From Hyphomicrobiales bacterium (lineage in GTDB: Bacteria > Pseudomonadota > Alphaproteobacteria > Rhizobiales > Rhizobiaceae): 64,000 nucleotides of DNA. A program made the translations under genes and the position numbers. The stretch is from contig UEIJ01000023.1 of the NCBI GenBank assembly GCA_900470195.1, positions 62,001 to 126,000 of the forward strand. The letters are read 5' to 3'. Numbering within the stretch: position 1 is the stretch's first letter; every line of letters begins with the position of its first letter. The notes beneath the pieces are model-generated. The model saw nothing but the letters and a program-made list of their open reading frames with translations. It was not told the origin of the DNA and did not search any database. Of this stretch, positions 1-9,813 are shown in pieces.

Positions 1-351
1 TTCGACTACGACATGATACTCGGCGCACTGACCGGCTCGCTTTCGCCCGGCAATGAACAATGGATGCGCTGGGGTGCGGCTTCGCGGGATGTCCAGGGAA
101 GCTTCAACTATCCGGGAGTGGCCGATCCAGCCGTTGATGCGATGATTGAAGCGCTGCTGGCCTCAAGAAGCCGCGCGGATTTCGTCAGTGCGGTTCGCGC
201 GCTGGATCGCGTGCTTATCTCTGGCGACTACTACGTTCCGCTTTACTACCTTCCCTATCAATGGGTAGCGCGCTGGGATCGTATCGAACACCCGCAGAAG
301 ACCTCACTTTACGGCTATCAGCTGCCGACCTGGTGGCGCTCAAATCCATGA
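1..351 (+). CDS. Peptide ABC transporter substrate-binding protein, C-terminal part
   Basis: The reading frame is open from the first base of the window, so only the last 116 residues are visible and the start lies upstream. The residues resemble the C-terminal lobe of family 5 (oligopeptide/dipeptide type) periplasmic binding proteins: an aspartate-rich 'DYDMIL' opening, a stretch on non-overlapping residues that pack against the peptide pocket, and the 'VPLYYLPYQWVARWDRIEHP' closing segment. Such proteins bind peptides or other solutes in the periplasm and deliver them to an ABC permease. No permease follows it, so any transporter partners must lie upstream. The family is fairly clear, the substrate is not. 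Confidence 0.75.
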   Translation, partial: FDYDMILGALTGSLSPGNEQWMRWGAASRDVQGSFNYPGVADPAVDAMIEALLASRSRADFVSAVRALDRVLISGDYYVPLYYLPYQWVARWDRIEHPQKTSLYGYQLPTWWRSNP

Positions 352-451
352 CCGGGCTTTAACGTCGGTGTAATTCGCCCTACATCCACCCAATATATGA
401 TGAGTATTTAACGGGAGGCCGAGCCTCCGGTTCCTGCACGGAGATCGAACC

Positions 452-1126
452 ATGGCCGCCAGAAAGATAACTATCGATGTCGTTTCGGACGTCGTCTGCC
501 CATGGTGCTTTCTGGGGCGCAAGCGCCTCGAAGCGGCTCTCGCAATGGTGCCGGACGTTGAGGCGGAGGTGCGCTGGCGCCCCTTCCAACTGGACCCCAC
601 CCTGCCTCCACAGGGCAAGGATCGCCAAGCCTATATGCGAGAGAAATTCGGCACTGGCGGAAAGATCGATGACATCCACAAACAGCTGACCGAGCTTGGC
701 GAGGAAAACGGCATCGTATTCGATTTCGATGCCATTGCGCGCGCGCCGAACACCCTTGATGCACATCGGCTCATACATTGGGCCGCGCAGGCCGCCCCCG
801 ACACCCAGGATAGGATGGTCGGCATGCTGTTCTCGCTCTATTTCGAGCAGGGACAGGACATCGGCGACCATGAAGTGCTGGTCGATGCGGCGGCAAGCGT
901 CGGCATGGACGCCGCAGTCGTCGCCCGGCTTCTGCAAAGCGACGCCGACAAGACGACAATTCGCGAGGAGATCGACACTGCCAACCGCATCGGCGTGCGC
1001 GGCGTGCCGTGTTTCATTATTGACCAGAAATATGCCGTCATGGGCGCGCAGACGGCAGATGTCCTTGCCGACGCTATTCGCCAGACGGCGGAAGGTTTCG
1101 AGCCGGGAATTGCCGAGGACCGGTAA
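452..1126 (+). CDS. DsbA-family thiol oxidoreductase (FrnE / 2-hydroxychromene-2-carboxylate isomerase type)
   Basis: A 224-residue protein with a thioredoxin-like CPWC motif at residues 16-19 inside 'VVSDVVCPWCFLG', and the cis-proline segment 'GVRGVPCFIID' near residue 185. This is the layout of the FrnE branch of the DsbA family, cytoplasmic thiol-disulfide oxidoreductases related to the kappa glutathione transferases. There is no signal peptide, so it probably acts in the cytoplasm. The ATG follows a GGAG element eight bases upstream. It stands alone: the gene before it belongs to a peptide importer and the gene after it is an unrelated orphan on the other strand. Its natural substrate cannot be read from the sequence. 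Confidence 0.85.
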   Translation: MAARKITIDVVSDVVCPWCFLGRKRLEAALAMVPDVEAEVRWRPFQLDPTLPPQGKDRQAYMREKFGTGGKIDDIHKQLTELGEENGIVFDFDAIARAPNTLDAHRLIHWAAQAAPDTQDRMVGMLFSLYFEQGQDIGDHEVLVDAAASVGMDAAVVARLLQSDADKTTIREEIDTANRIGVRGVPCFIIDQKYAVMGAQTADVLADAIRQTAEGFEPGIAEDR

Positions 1127-1184
1127 AGGTAAAAACCGTTTACAAACAGATTATCAGCATCGGTCAAGTTAAAGCCATAAGCTT

Positions 1185-1712
1185 TCATTCCAAAAGAGAC
1201 TTGGCCTCTTCATATTTCATCCCAATGGCTTCATAATCGCACTTCATTGTCCTTAATTCCGCTTTCGCATTTTCCTCGATCAATTGCGAATTATTGAAGT
1301 TATTCCAATCATTCCTCATAATTAGTCTAGACAATTCAAATGCAGCATCCGCTGAAACTTGGCCCAAAGCAAAATCTATTGACATTCCTCGCAATGGGCG
1401 ATTAAAAGTTCCGTAGAATATAACAATATCTTCGGGCTTTGGTATTTCAATGTCCCAACCAGAAACCAGATTTTTACTTTCTGCATCCATATATTCTTTT
1501 CCAGCGATATAAGCATACTTATTAAATTTCTCACTAATATCTGGCCACCCAATAATTCCAAACAAATATGAGCAGCCAAAGGCTGTCCATGACCTTTCCG
1601 TCAGATCTCCATAGTATGCTTTGCTTTTTTCGGCACCAAAGCCATGAGAGGATGTAGGAAAAAATATTATTGCAAACAAAAATAATAAACACTTTTTGTT
1701 TACAAGAAACAT
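1185..1712 (-). CDS. Hypothetical secreted protein, AT-rich
   Basis: A 175-residue protein I do not recognise. The first about 24 residues form a signal peptide (lysines at 6-7, then a Leu/Phe/Ile-rich core, then 'TSSHG'), so export to the periplasm or beyond is likely. The mature part is mixed and soluble-looking, with aromatic and acidic patches and two cysteines, one near the start ('FGCSYLFGI') and one near the end ('TMKCDYEA'). The gene is visibly richer in A and T than its neighbours, with AAA, AAT and ATT codons common. It also sits alone between two core genes, which suggests later acquisition. It could be a small effector, an immunity-type protein or a decaying gene. Confidence 0.6.
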   Translation of the reverse strand: MFLVNKKCLLFLFAIIFFPTSSHGFGAEKSKAYYGDLTERSWTAFGCSYLFGIIGWPDISEKFNKYAYIAGKEYMDAESKNLVSGWDIEIPKPEDIVIFYGTFNRPLRGMSIDFALGQVSADAAFELSRLIMRNDWNNFNNSQLIEENAKAELRTMKCDYEAIGMKYEEAKSLLE

Positions 1713-1762
1713 TTAGCCACCTTTTCTAATAATCAAACTGTATCGGAAATTTATATACAGCT

Positions 1763-4700
1763 TCAAACCGTCGCGATCTTTGCCAGTTGCGTCATGATGA
1801 CTGCCGAGCCGTTGAGGCGCTTTTCCGGTGTCGGCCAGTCGCGGATGAAGACGATGCTTTGATCCGGCCTGATCTTGGCCATGGAGCCCTGCTCGCCGAT
1901 CATCTTCACCAATCCGACCGGATTGTTGAACGTCGCATTGCGGAACTGGATGACAACGCCCTTCGGTCCGGCGTCCAGCTTTTCGACATTCGCACGGCGG
2001 CAGAGCGCCTTGATGTAAACGATCTTGAGCAGATGCTGCACTTCTTCAGGCATCGGGCCAAAACGGTCGATGAGTTCCGCACCGAAAGCATCGATATCCT
2101 GCGGCTCTTCCAAGTCGGCGAGACGGCGATAAAGGCCAAGGCGCAGTTGCAGGTCGGGCACATAGGCTTCCGGAATCATCACCGCCGTACCAATCGCGAT
2201 CTGCGGCGACCACTGGCTGTCTTCCACTTCGACAGTGCCCTTGAGTGTTGCCACGGCCTCTTCCAACATCTGCTGGTAGAGCTCGAAACCCACTTCCTTG
2301 ATGTGGCCCGACTGCTCTTCGCCAAGCAGATTGCCCGCACCGCGAATATCCATGTCGTGGCTTGCAAGCTGGAAGCCAGCGCCCAGCGTGTCGAGCGACT
2401 GCAACACTTTCAAGCGGCGCTCGGCCATCTGAGTCAACATCTTGCCAGCAGGCAACGTAAACAGCGCGAAGGCACGCTGCTTGGAACGGCCGACACGACC
2501 GCGCAGCTGATAGAGCTGTGCCAGCCCGAACATATCGGCGCGGTGCACGATCATCGTGTTGGCTGTTGGAATATCAAGGCCGGATTCCACGATCGTCGTG
2601 GATAGAAGTACATCGTACTGGCCGTCATAGAAGGCGTTCATGATGTCATCCAGCACGCCCGGCGCCATCTGGCCGTGAGCTACAGCCACTTTCAGTTCAG
2701 GCACATGTTCCTTCAGGAACTCTTCAATGTCTGCAAGGTCCGAAATACGCGGGCAGACATAAAAACTCTGTCCGCCGCGATAACGTTCACGCAAAAGCGT
2801 TTCACGGATCACGAGCGGATCGAACGGCGAAACGAAGGTCCGCACCGCCATGCGATCAACCGGCGGCGTTGTGATGAGCGACAATTCGCGCACACCGGTC
2901 AGCGCAAGCTGCAAGGTGCGCGGGATCGGCGTGGCTGACAATGTCAGCACATGCACATCCGACTTCAGTTCCTTCAGCCGTTCCTTGTGCTTGACGCCAA
3001 AATGCTGCTCCTCATCAATGATGAGCAGTCCGAGATTTTTGAACTTGATCGAGCTGCCGAGCAGCGCATGGGTGCCGACAACAATATCGACGGTTCCTTC
3101 CTCCAGCCCCTTCTTGGCCGCTGCAAGTTCCTTTGCGCCAACGAGGCGCGAGGCATGGGCAACATTGATCGGCAGGCCATGGAAACGCTTCGAGAAGGTT
3201 TTGAAATGCTGGCGCGACAGAAGCGTCGTCGGCACGACGACCGCGACCTGAACACCGCTCATCGCCGCAATAAAGGCAGCGCGCAGCGCCACTTCCGTCT
3301 TGCCGAAGCCGACATCACCGCAGATCAGTCGATCCATCGGCTTGCCAGCAGCCAGATCGTCCGCGACGGATTCGATGGCCGTTAGCTGGTCATCAGTTTC
3401 ATCATAGGGGAAGCGAGCGGCAAACTCGGCATAGAGACCATCGGGCGGCGTCATCACAGGTGCGCCGCGCATCTGGCGTTCGGCGGCGATCTGGATCAGA
3501 TGGCCGGCAATTTCAAGCAGGCGCTTCTTGAGCTTGGCCTTGCGCATCTGCCATGCGCCGCCGCCAAGCTTGTCGAGAACCGCATCGGAGCCTTCCGAAC
3601 CATAGCGCGACAGAAGCTCGATATTTTCGACCGGCAGGAATAGCCGGTCGTCGCCTGCATAATGGATTTCAAGGCAATCGTGGGGCGCACCTGCCGCCGT
3701 GATCGTCTTGAGGCCGATGAAGCGACCGATACCGTGATCGACATGGACGACGATGTCGCCAGCGGTCAGCGAGGCGACTTCCGAGATAAAGTCCTGATCG
3801 CGCTTGCGGCGCTTGGAACGGCGGATAAGACGGTCGCCCAGAATATCCTGCTCAGCCACGATGACGAGATCGCCAGCATCGAAGCCACTTTCGACGGCCA
3901 GAACCGCCGCCGTCACCTTATCGCGTGACAGCGCCTTGACGGTGGAAAGCCGGTCGACCGATTCGATCTTTTCCAATCCGTGCTCGTCGAGCACCTGCAA
4001 AAGACGGTCGAGCGAGCCTTCCGTCCACGCAGCAACCAGCACCTTTTTGCCTGAAGCTCGCAGCTCGGCAATATGCTTCACCACAGCCTCGAACAAATTC
4101 ACGTCGGTGGCGGCACGCTCCTCGGCAAAGCTACGGCCCTTGTGCACATCGGCATGAACAATCGTCCGCCCCGTAACCTCCGGCGCACCGAATGGCGTCA
4201 AGTCAATGCGCATGCCACCGGCTTCGGCGTGCTTCTCAACCTCTGACGGTGTGAGATAAAGCGTCTCCGGCTTGACCGGTTTGTAGGGCACGGCATCGCT
4301 TCCGGGCTCCTTGCCTTCCGCCTGTCTCAGCCGCGCCTCGTAATGGTCGACGACCATGGTGTGGCGTTCGGTCAGCGCCTCGTGGACCAGATGGTCAAAG
4401 ACCACCGGCATATTGCCAGCATGGTCGAATACGGTATCGAGTGTGTCGTAGAACAGCGGCAGCCAGTGTTCCATGCCGGCAAAGCGACGGCCTTCGCTGA
4501 TCGCCTGATAAAGCGCGTCGTCGCGCTGCGGCGCACCGAACATAGCGACGTAATTCTTGCGGAAACGGCTGATCATGTCCGGCGAGAGCGTGATTTCGCT
4601 CATCGGCTGTAGGACAAATTCCTTGCGGGTCCCGGTGGTGCGCTGCGAAGCGGGATCGAAAGCGCGGATTGTTTCCAGCGTGTCGCCGAAAAAATCCAGT

Positions 4701-5275
4701 CGCAGTGGTTCTTCCGCGCCGGGCGCATAAAGATCGAGAATGCCGCCGCGCACCGCAAATTCACCGATATCGCGCACGGTCGACACACGTTCGAAACCGT
4801 TGCGCTCCAGCCGGGATGCCAGGTCGTTCATGTCGAGCTGATTGCCGGGACGCGCGGAAATCACCTGTTCGGCAATCGCCGCTTGCGGCGGCAGTTTTTG
4901 CAGAACGGCGTTGGCAGTCGTCAGAATAATCGCTGGATGCGGCGCTTTCGTTAGCGCGGCCAATGCGCCAAGCGCTGTCAGCCTGCGCGCAGCCGCATCC
5001 GCCCCCGGTGACACGCGATCATAAGGCAGGCAGTCCCATGCAGGCAGATGCAGAACCGGCATATCTGGCGCTACGAAGCTCAACACCTGTTCCAGATCGG
5101 CAATGCGCTGCCCGTCGCGCACGATATACATGATCGGCCCGCGTTCGCCGATCTCTTCCACCAGCCGGGCGAGACAGAACGCCTCGTAACCGTCGGCAAC
5201 GCCGTCGATCACGATATGACGATTTGCCCCGAGCGCGCTGGTGGACTTGAGACCTAGTTTGCTGAAAACGGGCAT
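1763..5275 (-). CDS. mfd: Transcription-repair coupling factor
   Basis: A 1170-residue protein of the usual Mfd length. It pushes RNA polymerase stalled at DNA damage off the template and recruits UvrA for nucleotide excision repair. Visible parts in order: an N-terminal UvrB-like region (about residues 20-350), the CarD-like RNA polymerase interaction domain with 'GDIVVHVDHGIGRFIGL' (about 510-580), the RecG-like translocase with Walker A 'GDVGFGKT' near residue 650 and a DEEQ box near 753, the 'GLDIPTANTMIVHRADMFGL' motif region, and the C-terminal TRCF domain. It lies 13 bases downstream of sdhE on the same strand, so the two are probably co-transcribed. The ATG follows directly after that short gap. 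Confidence 0.97.
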   Translation of the reverse strand: MPVFSKLGLKSTSALGANRHIVIDGVADGYEAFCLARLVEEIGERGPIMYIVRDGQRIADLEQVLSFVAPDMPVLHLPAWDCLPYDRVSPGADAAARRLTALGALAALTKAPHPAIILTTANAVLQKLPPQAAIAEQVISARPGNQLDMNDLASRLERNGFERVSTVRDIGEFAVRGGILDLYAPGAEEPLRLDFFGDTLETIRAFDPASQRTTGTRKEFVLQPMSEITLSPDMISRFRKNYVAMFGAPQRDDALYQAISEGRRFAGMEHWLPLFYDTLDTVFDHAGNMPVVFDHLVHEALTERHTMVVDHYEARLRQAEGKEPGSDAVPYKPVKPETLYLTPSEVEKHAEAGGMRIDLTPFGAPEVTGRTIVHADVHKGRSFAEERAATDVNLFEAVVKHIAELRASGKKVLVAAWTEGSLDRLLQVLDEHGLEKIESVDRLSTVKALSRDKVTAAVLAVESGFDAGDLVIVAEQDILGDRLIRRSKRRKRDQDFISEVASLTAGDIVVHVDHGIGRFIGLKTITAAGAPHDCLEIHYAGDDRLFLPVENIELLSRYGSEGSDAVLDKLGGGAWQMRKAKLKKRLLEIAGHLIQIAAERQMRGAPVMTPPDGLYAEFAARFPYDETDDQLTAIESVADDLAAGKPMDRLICGDVGFGKTEVALRAAFIAAMSGVQVAVVVPTTLLSRQHFKTFSKRFHGLPINVAHASRLVGAKELAAAKKGLEEGTVDIVVGTHALLGSSIKFKNLGLLIIDEEQHFGVKHKERLKELKSDVHVLTLSATPIPRTLQLALTGVRELSLITTPPVDRMAVRTFVSPFDPLVIRETLLRERYRGGQSFYVCPRISDLADIEEFLKEHVPELKVAVAHGQMAPGVLDDIMNAFYDGQYDVLLSTTIVESGLDIPTANTMIVHRADMFGLAQLYQLRGRVGRSKQRAFALFTLPAGKMLTQMAERRLKVLQSLDTLGAGFQLASHDMDIRGAGNLLGEEQSGHIKEVGFELYQQMLEEAVATLKGTVEVEDSQWSPQIAIGTAVMIPEAYVPDLQLRLGLYRRLADLEEPQDIDAFGAELIDRFGPMPEEVQHLLKIVYIKALCRRANVEKLDAGPKGVVIQFRNATFNNPVGLVKMIGEQGSMAKIRPDQSIVFIRDWPTPEKRLNGSAVIMTQLAKIATV

Positions 5276-5288
5276 GGGAACCTTGAAC

Positions 5289-5576
5289 TCAGAATTCTAT
5301 GCGGTCGCGGAAGGCGACAATATCGCGAAACAATGGCGTGTCGTAATCTGCCGGGATCTGGCTTTCGCCCGTCACCCATTTGAGAAGATCGCGGTCGAGC
5401 ACTTCGAGAATATGCTCGAATTCATCAAGCTGCGGATCGGTGAAGCCGACTATATACTCATCCGCATATTGCCCAAGGATCAGATCCATCTCGCGCATAC
5501 CGCGATGCCACGCGCGAAACAGAAGCTTGCGGCGTCTTACATCCAGATTTTCCGTCGCCAATGTGCTGCCAGTCAT
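5289..5576 (-). CDS. sdhE: FAD assembly factor SdhE
   Basis: A 95-residue protein of the SdhE (DUF339, YgfY) family, which helps attach FAD covalently to the succinate dehydrogenase flavoprotein in the cytoplasm. The hallmark is 'RRRKLLFRAWHRGMREMD', carrying the conserved RGxxE-type motif at residues 25-29, followed by the usual acidic helical tail. The frame stays open far upstream, but that extension overlaps the divergent recG gene and is Arg/Ser-rich noise. I therefore start at the ATG that gives the family's normal length. It is divergent from recG and precedes mfd by 13 bases. Confidence 0.9.
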   Translation of the reverse strand: MTGSTLATENLDVRRRKLLFRAWHRGMREMDLILGQYADEYIVGFTDPQLDEFEHILEVLDRDLLKWVTGESQIPADYDTPLFRDIVAFRDRIEF

Positions 5577-5727
5577 CCTCGGTAAGCTCCAGTCAGTTCC
5601 AAATTGCTGCTGGTATATAGCATCTGCGCCGCAAACGTGAACCCGTTTATCCAACAGGAACAAAAAGAGCACAGAAAGATTGCGCATCGCCCTTGCACGG
5701 CGGGACGAAGCAGTTAATGCTCCCGCC

Positions 5728-7836
5728 ATGCGTCCATCCGTTCTTGACCCATTTTTCGCCTCCGTTCGTTCGCTTTCCGGCATTGGCCCGAAGGTCGCCG
5801 CCCTGCTTGGCAAATTGCTCGGCACCGACATACCGGGCGCGGAGCCGAAAGTCGGCCAGCTTCTATTTCTGGCGCCGCATAGCGTGATCGACCGGCGAAA
5901 CCGTCCCGGCATCGTCAACGCGCCGGAGGGAGCAATCGTCACGCTGGAAGTCACCGTCGACCAGCACCAGCCGGCGCCGCCCGGACGCGGCAATGTTCCG
6001 CATCGCGTTTTCGCTCATGACGACACCGGCGAAATCGCGCTGACCTTCTTCCATGCACAATTGCCATGGCTGCAAAAAATGCTGCCCGAAGGCGAGGCCG
6101 TCATTGTCTCCGGAAAGGTGGAGTGGTTCAACGGGCGCGCCTCCATGGTTCATCCGGACTATATTGCGAGCCTGGAAGATGCGGCCAATCTACCGATGGT
6201 AGAGCCCGTCTATCCGCTGACTGCGGGCCTGTCGCCCAAGACGCTGGCGCGTGCCGTCAAGGAAGCATTGACCCGCGTGCCACCGCTGCCGGAATGGATC
6301 GATGCGCCCTTGCTGGCGCGGGAGCGTTTCACCGGTTTCCAACAATCGCTCAACACGCTTCATCTGCCGGAAAACCCGTCCGATATCGCGCTTGAAAGTA
6401 TTTCGCGACGCAGGCTCGCCTATGACGAATTTCTGGCGGGACAATTGGCGCTGGCTCTCGTACGCGCCAAGACGCGACGCCTTTCCGGTCGCCCATTGGA
6501 AGGCACAGGGCGTATCGTTGCTGAGATCATGCGCCACCTGCCCTATCGCCTGACCAAAGGCCAGGATCAGGCAGTTCGTGAAATCATCGCGGACCTCAAA
6601 TCGCCCGAGCGCATGTTGCGGCTTTTGCAGGGCGATGTCGGTTCCGGCAAAACGGTCGTTGGATTGCTTTCCATGGCGCATGCCGCTGAATCCGGTGGTC
6701 AATCCGCGCTGATGGCGCCGACAGAAGTTCTCGCCCGCCAGCATTTTGCGACAATCGCGCCGCTTGCGGAAAAGGCCGGCTTGAAGGCAGCCCTTCTGAC
6801 AGGCCGCGAAAAAGGACGCGACCGGAATGCCGTGCTTGAAGGTTTGAAAAGCGGCGAGGTCCATATTGTCATCGGCACCCACGCGTTGTTTCAGGAAAAG
6901 GTCGAGTATCACGACCTTGTTCTGGTTATCATCGATGAGCAGCATCGTTTCGGCGTGCATCAGCGCCTGATGTTGACTGCCAAGGGTTCAGCACCGGATA
7001 TGCTGGTCATGACGGCCACTCCCATTCCGCGCACCCTCGTCCTCACCGCCTTTGGCGATATGGACGTGTCGAAACTCACCGAAAAGCCTGCCGGGCGCCA
7101 ATCCATCACAACGGCTATCGTGCCGATGGAGCGCATAGGCGAACTCGTTGAACGCATCCGAAAAGCTGTCGGAGAAGGACAGAAAATCTACTGGATCTGC
7201 CCGCTGGTGGAAGAATCCGAGGTGGTGGAACTGACCTCCGCCGAGGAACGCTTCGAAAGCCTCAAACCCGTCTTCGGAGATCGCATCGGCCTTATCCATG
7301 GCCGCATGAACGGAGCGGAAAAGGACGAGGCCATGCGGGCGTTCAAGCAGGGCGAAACACGCGTACTGGTCGCGACGACCGTGATCGAAGTCGGTGTGGA
7401 TGTGCCCGACGCCACGATCATCGTCATCGAACACGCCGAACGCTTCGGCCTGTCGCAGTTGCACCAGTTGCGCGGGCGCGTAGGCCGCGGCGATAAACCG
7501 TCGACCTGCCTTCTGCTTTACAAGGGACCGCTGGGTGAAATCGCGCAAGCCCGATTGAAGGTCATGCGGGAGACGGAAGACGGTTTCCGCATTGCCGAGG
7601 AAGACCTGAAACTGCGTGGCGAAGGTGAACTGCTTGGCACGCGGCAATCGGGAACGCCGGGTTTCCGTCTGGCTTCCATCGAATCGCATGGCGATCTTCT
7701 GGAAATCGCCCGCAAGGATGCCCGCTACATTCTGACGAGCGACCCCGATCTGGAGTCCGAGCGCGGACAGGCGCTGCGAATATTGCTCTATCTCTTTGGC
7801 CGCGACGAAGCGATCAGGCTCTTGCGAGCAGGATAG
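5728..7836 (+). CDS. recG: ATP-dependent DNA helicase RecG
   Basis: A 702-residue branch-migration helicase that remodels stalled replication forks and Holliday junctions. The N-terminal wedge/OB domain spans about residues 1-180 ('VTVDQHQPAPPGRGNVPHR'). The helicase core follows with Walker A 'GDVGSGKT' near residue 301, a DEQHR box near 402, and 'GVDVPDATIIVIEHAERFGL' plus 'QLRGRVGRG' late in the core. An upstream TTG at 5680 is in frame, but the added 16 residues are not RecG-like, so I start at the ATG at 5728. The gene ends in a hairpin shared with the converging glmS gene. No LexA box is visible upstream. Confidence 0.97.
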   Translation: MRPSVLDPFFASVRSLSGIGPKVAALLGKLLGTDIPGAEPKVGQLLFLAPHSVIDRRNRPGIVNAPEGAIVTLEVTVDQHQPAPPGRGNVPHRVFAHDDTGEIALTFFHAQLPWLQKMLPEGEAVIVSGKVEWFNGRASMVHPDYIASLEDAANLPMVEPVYPLTAGLSPKTLARAVKEALTRVPPLPEWIDAPLLARERFTGFQQSLNTLHLPENPSDIALESISRRRLAYDEFLAGQLALALVRAKTRRLSGRPLEGTGRIVAEIMRHLPYRLTKGQDQAVREIIADLKSPERMLRLLQGDVGSGKTVVGLLSMAHAAESGGQSALMAPTEVLARQHFATIAPLAEKAGLKAALLTGREKGRDRNAVLEGLKSGEVHIVIGTHALFQEKVEYHDLVLVIIDEQHRFGVHQRLMLTAKGSAPDMLVMTATPIPRTLVLTAFGDMDVSKLTEKPAGRQSITTAIVPMERIGELVERIRKAVGEGQKIYWICPLVEESEVVELTSAEERFESLKPVFGDRIGLIHGRMNGAEKDEAMRAFKQGETRVLVATTVIEVGVDVPDATIIVIEHAERFGLSQLHQLRGRVGRGDKPSTCLLLYKGPLGEIAQARLKVMRETEDGFRIAEEDLKLRGEGELLGTRQSGTPGFRLASIESHGDLLEIARKDARYILTSDPDLESERGQALRILLYLFGRDEAIRLLRAG

Positions 7837-7838
7837 CA

Positions 7839-7863
7839 AAATGGCGGCAATCTGCCGCCATTT
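7839..7863. terminator. Bidirectional terminator between recG and glmS
   Basis: Two perfectly complementary 11-base arms (AAATGGCGGCA and TGCCGCCATTT) surround a three-base loop. The A-rich and T-rich ends on either side let it work for both converging genes. It begins three bases after the recG stop codon. Confidence 0.85.
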
Positions 7864-7901
7864 CTATCAACTTATAAAGTCTTTTCTATAGTGAGCTGAA
7901 T

Positions 7902-9725
7902 TTACTCGACAGTGACCGATTTCGCGAGATTGCGCGGCTGGTCAACGTCGGTACCCATCAAAATGGCCGTGTGATAGGCCAGCATCTGGATCGGCAGCGC
8001 ATAGACCAGCGGCGTGATGAATTCGGGCACGTCCGGCAGGACGATGGTCGCCATCGTGTCGATGCTGGCAGCTTCTGCGCCCTTTTTGTCGGTGATAAGA
8101 ATGATCCGACCGCCGCGTGCGGCAACTTCCTGCATGTTGGAAACGGTCTTCTCATAAAGACGATCAGACGGCGCAATGACGATAACCGGCATGGTTTCAT
8201 CGATCAGCGCAATCGGGCCGTGCTTCAACTCGCCGGCAGCGTAGCCTTCGGCGTGGATATAGGAAATTTCCTTGAGCTTCAGCGCGCCTTCCATGGCAAG
8301 CGGGAAGGATGTGCCGCGGCCGAGATAAAGCACATGGTTGACCTTGGCCAGTTCATGGCAGACTGCTGCGATCTGGTCCTCCAGCTTCAGCACCTGGTTG
8401 ATGAAACGCGGAGCTTCGGAAAGCTGGCGCACCAGTTCCTGTTCGCGCTTGTCATCGATTGCGCCGCGCGATTTCGCAGCCGCGATTGCCAGCGAGGCCA
8501 TGGCCGAAAGCTGACAGGTAAAAGCCTTTGTGGACGCTACACCGATTTCCGGTCCAGCGAGCGTCGGGAAAACAGCATCCGATTCACGCGCAATGGTCGA
8601 GCCCGTCACGTTGACAACAGCAGCGATTTTCAGCCCCTGCGACTTGCAGTAGCGCAGCGAAGCCAACGTGTCGGCCGTTTCGCCCGACTGCGAAACGAAC
8701 ATCGCCAGCGAATCCTTCGAAAGCGGCATTTCACGATAGCGGAATTCGGAAGCGATATCACTGTCGACCGGCAGGCGAGCAATCTGCTCGAACCAGTATT
8801 TGCCGACGGATGCCGCGTAGTAAGCCGTACCGCAGGCAGAGATCGTAAGGCGGTCGATCTTGCTGAAATCGATGCCGATTGCTTCCTGACGCACCTTGCC
8901 GGTGGTGAAATCAAGATAGTTCGCAAGCGTGTGGGAAATCACCTCAGGCTGCTCGAACATCTCCTTCTGCATGAAGTGACGATGATTGCCCTTGGAGACG
9001 AGCATGTTTGCCGTCTGTGTCTTCTGGATCGGACGCTCTACCTGGTTGTTGTTTTCGTCGTAAACGGTCACACCCTTGCGCGTCAGCACGGCCCAATCGC
9101 CGTCTTCGAGATAGGCGATGGTATCGGTGAAAGGCGAGAGTGCGATAGCGTCCGAACCGAGGAACATTTCACCCTCGCCATAGCCGACGGCAAGCGGCGG
9201 TCCCTGACGTGCGCCGATCAGAAGTTCTTCGTCGCCTTCGAACAGAAACGCGAGCGCAAAAGCGCCGTGCAGCATCGGCAGGCTGTCGCGTACGGCTTCG
9301 ACCGGAGACTTGCCTTTCGCCAGTTCACGCGTCACCAGATGGGCAACAGCTTCGGTGTCGGTTTCCGTCTGGAATTTGTAGCCTTCGGCCTCAAGCATGG
9401 CGCGAAGCTCGGCGAAGTTCTCAATGATGCCGTTATGAACGACCGCGAGGCGCTCGGTGATGTGCGGATGCGCATTGCGCTCCACCGGCTTGCCATGCGT
9501 CGCCCAGCGCGTATGTCCGATGCCGATGACGCCGGGAAGCGGCTCGCCAGCCAGTCGCTTTTCCAGATTGACCAACTTGCCTTCAGCACGGCGGCGGTCA
9601 AGCTTGCCGTTCTGCAGTGTGGCGATACCGGCAGAATCGTAGCCGCGATACTCAAGCCGCTTCAGTGCATCCACGAGAAGCGGAGCGACTTCGTTATTTC
9701 CGATTATGCCGATAATTCCACACAT
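7902..9725 (-). CDS. glmS: Glutamine-fructose-6-phosphate aminotransferase (isomerizing)
   Basis: A 607-residue enzyme that makes glucosamine-6-phosphate from fructose-6-phosphate and glutamine, the first step toward UDP-GlcNAc for peptidoglycan and lipopolysaccharide. The N-terminal class II amidotransferase domain opens 'MCGIIGIIGNNE', with the nucleophile Cys2 exposed after Met removal. Two SIS sugar-isomerase domains follow, seen as 'CGTAYYAASVGKYWFEQ' and 'LGRGTSFPLAMEGALKLKE', and the C-terminus is the usual 'AKSVTVE'. It lies downstream of glmU on the same strand with a 208-base gap that holds a repeat element. No glmS ribozyme is expected or seen. Confidence 0.98.
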   Translation of the reverse strand: MCGIIGIIGNNEVAPLLVDALKRLEYRGYDSAGIATLQNGKLDRRRAEGKLVNLEKRLAGEPLPGVIGIGHTRWATHGKPVERNAHPHITERLAVVHNGIIENFAELRAMLEAEGYKFQTETDTEAVAHLVTRELAKGKSPVEAVRDSLPMLHGAFALAFLFEGDEELLIGARQGPPLAVGYGEGEMFLGSDAIALSPFTDTIAYLEDGDWAVLTRKGVTVYDENNNQVERPIQKTQTANMLVSKGNHRHFMQKEMFEQPEVISHTLANYLDFTTGKVRQEAIGIDFSKIDRLTISACGTAYYAASVGKYWFEQIARLPVDSDIASEFRYREMPLSKDSLAMFVSQSGETADTLASLRYCKSQGLKIAAVVNVTGSTIARESDAVFPTLAGPEIGVASTKAFTCQLSAMASLAIAAAKSRGAIDDKREQELVRQLSEAPRFINQVLKLEDQIAAVCHELAKVNHVLYLGRGTSFPLAMEGALKLKEISYIHAEGYAAGELKHGPIALIDETMPVIVIAPSDRLYEKTVSNMQEVAARGGRIILITDKKGAEAASIDTMATIVLPDVPEFITPLVYALPIQMLAYHTAILMGTDVDQPRNLAKSVTVE

Positions 9726-9813
9726 AGGCTGCTCCAGATCCGAGGTTGAGACGTGTGCTTCGCGGTTTAAAGATTCTAACGCAGGTCGGCAACCCAGCGG
9801 ATTGTCGCTCGCT

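Noticed and set aside
5577..5993. N-terminal extension of sdhE in the same frame
   Set aside because: It overlaps the start of recG on the other strand and is low-quality sequence; SdhE proteins are about 95 residues.
7971..9749. A 592-codon open frame antisense to glmS
   Set aside because: It is the mirror of a high-GC conserved gene; the protein is rich in Arg, His and Asp and matches no family. glmS explains the sequence.
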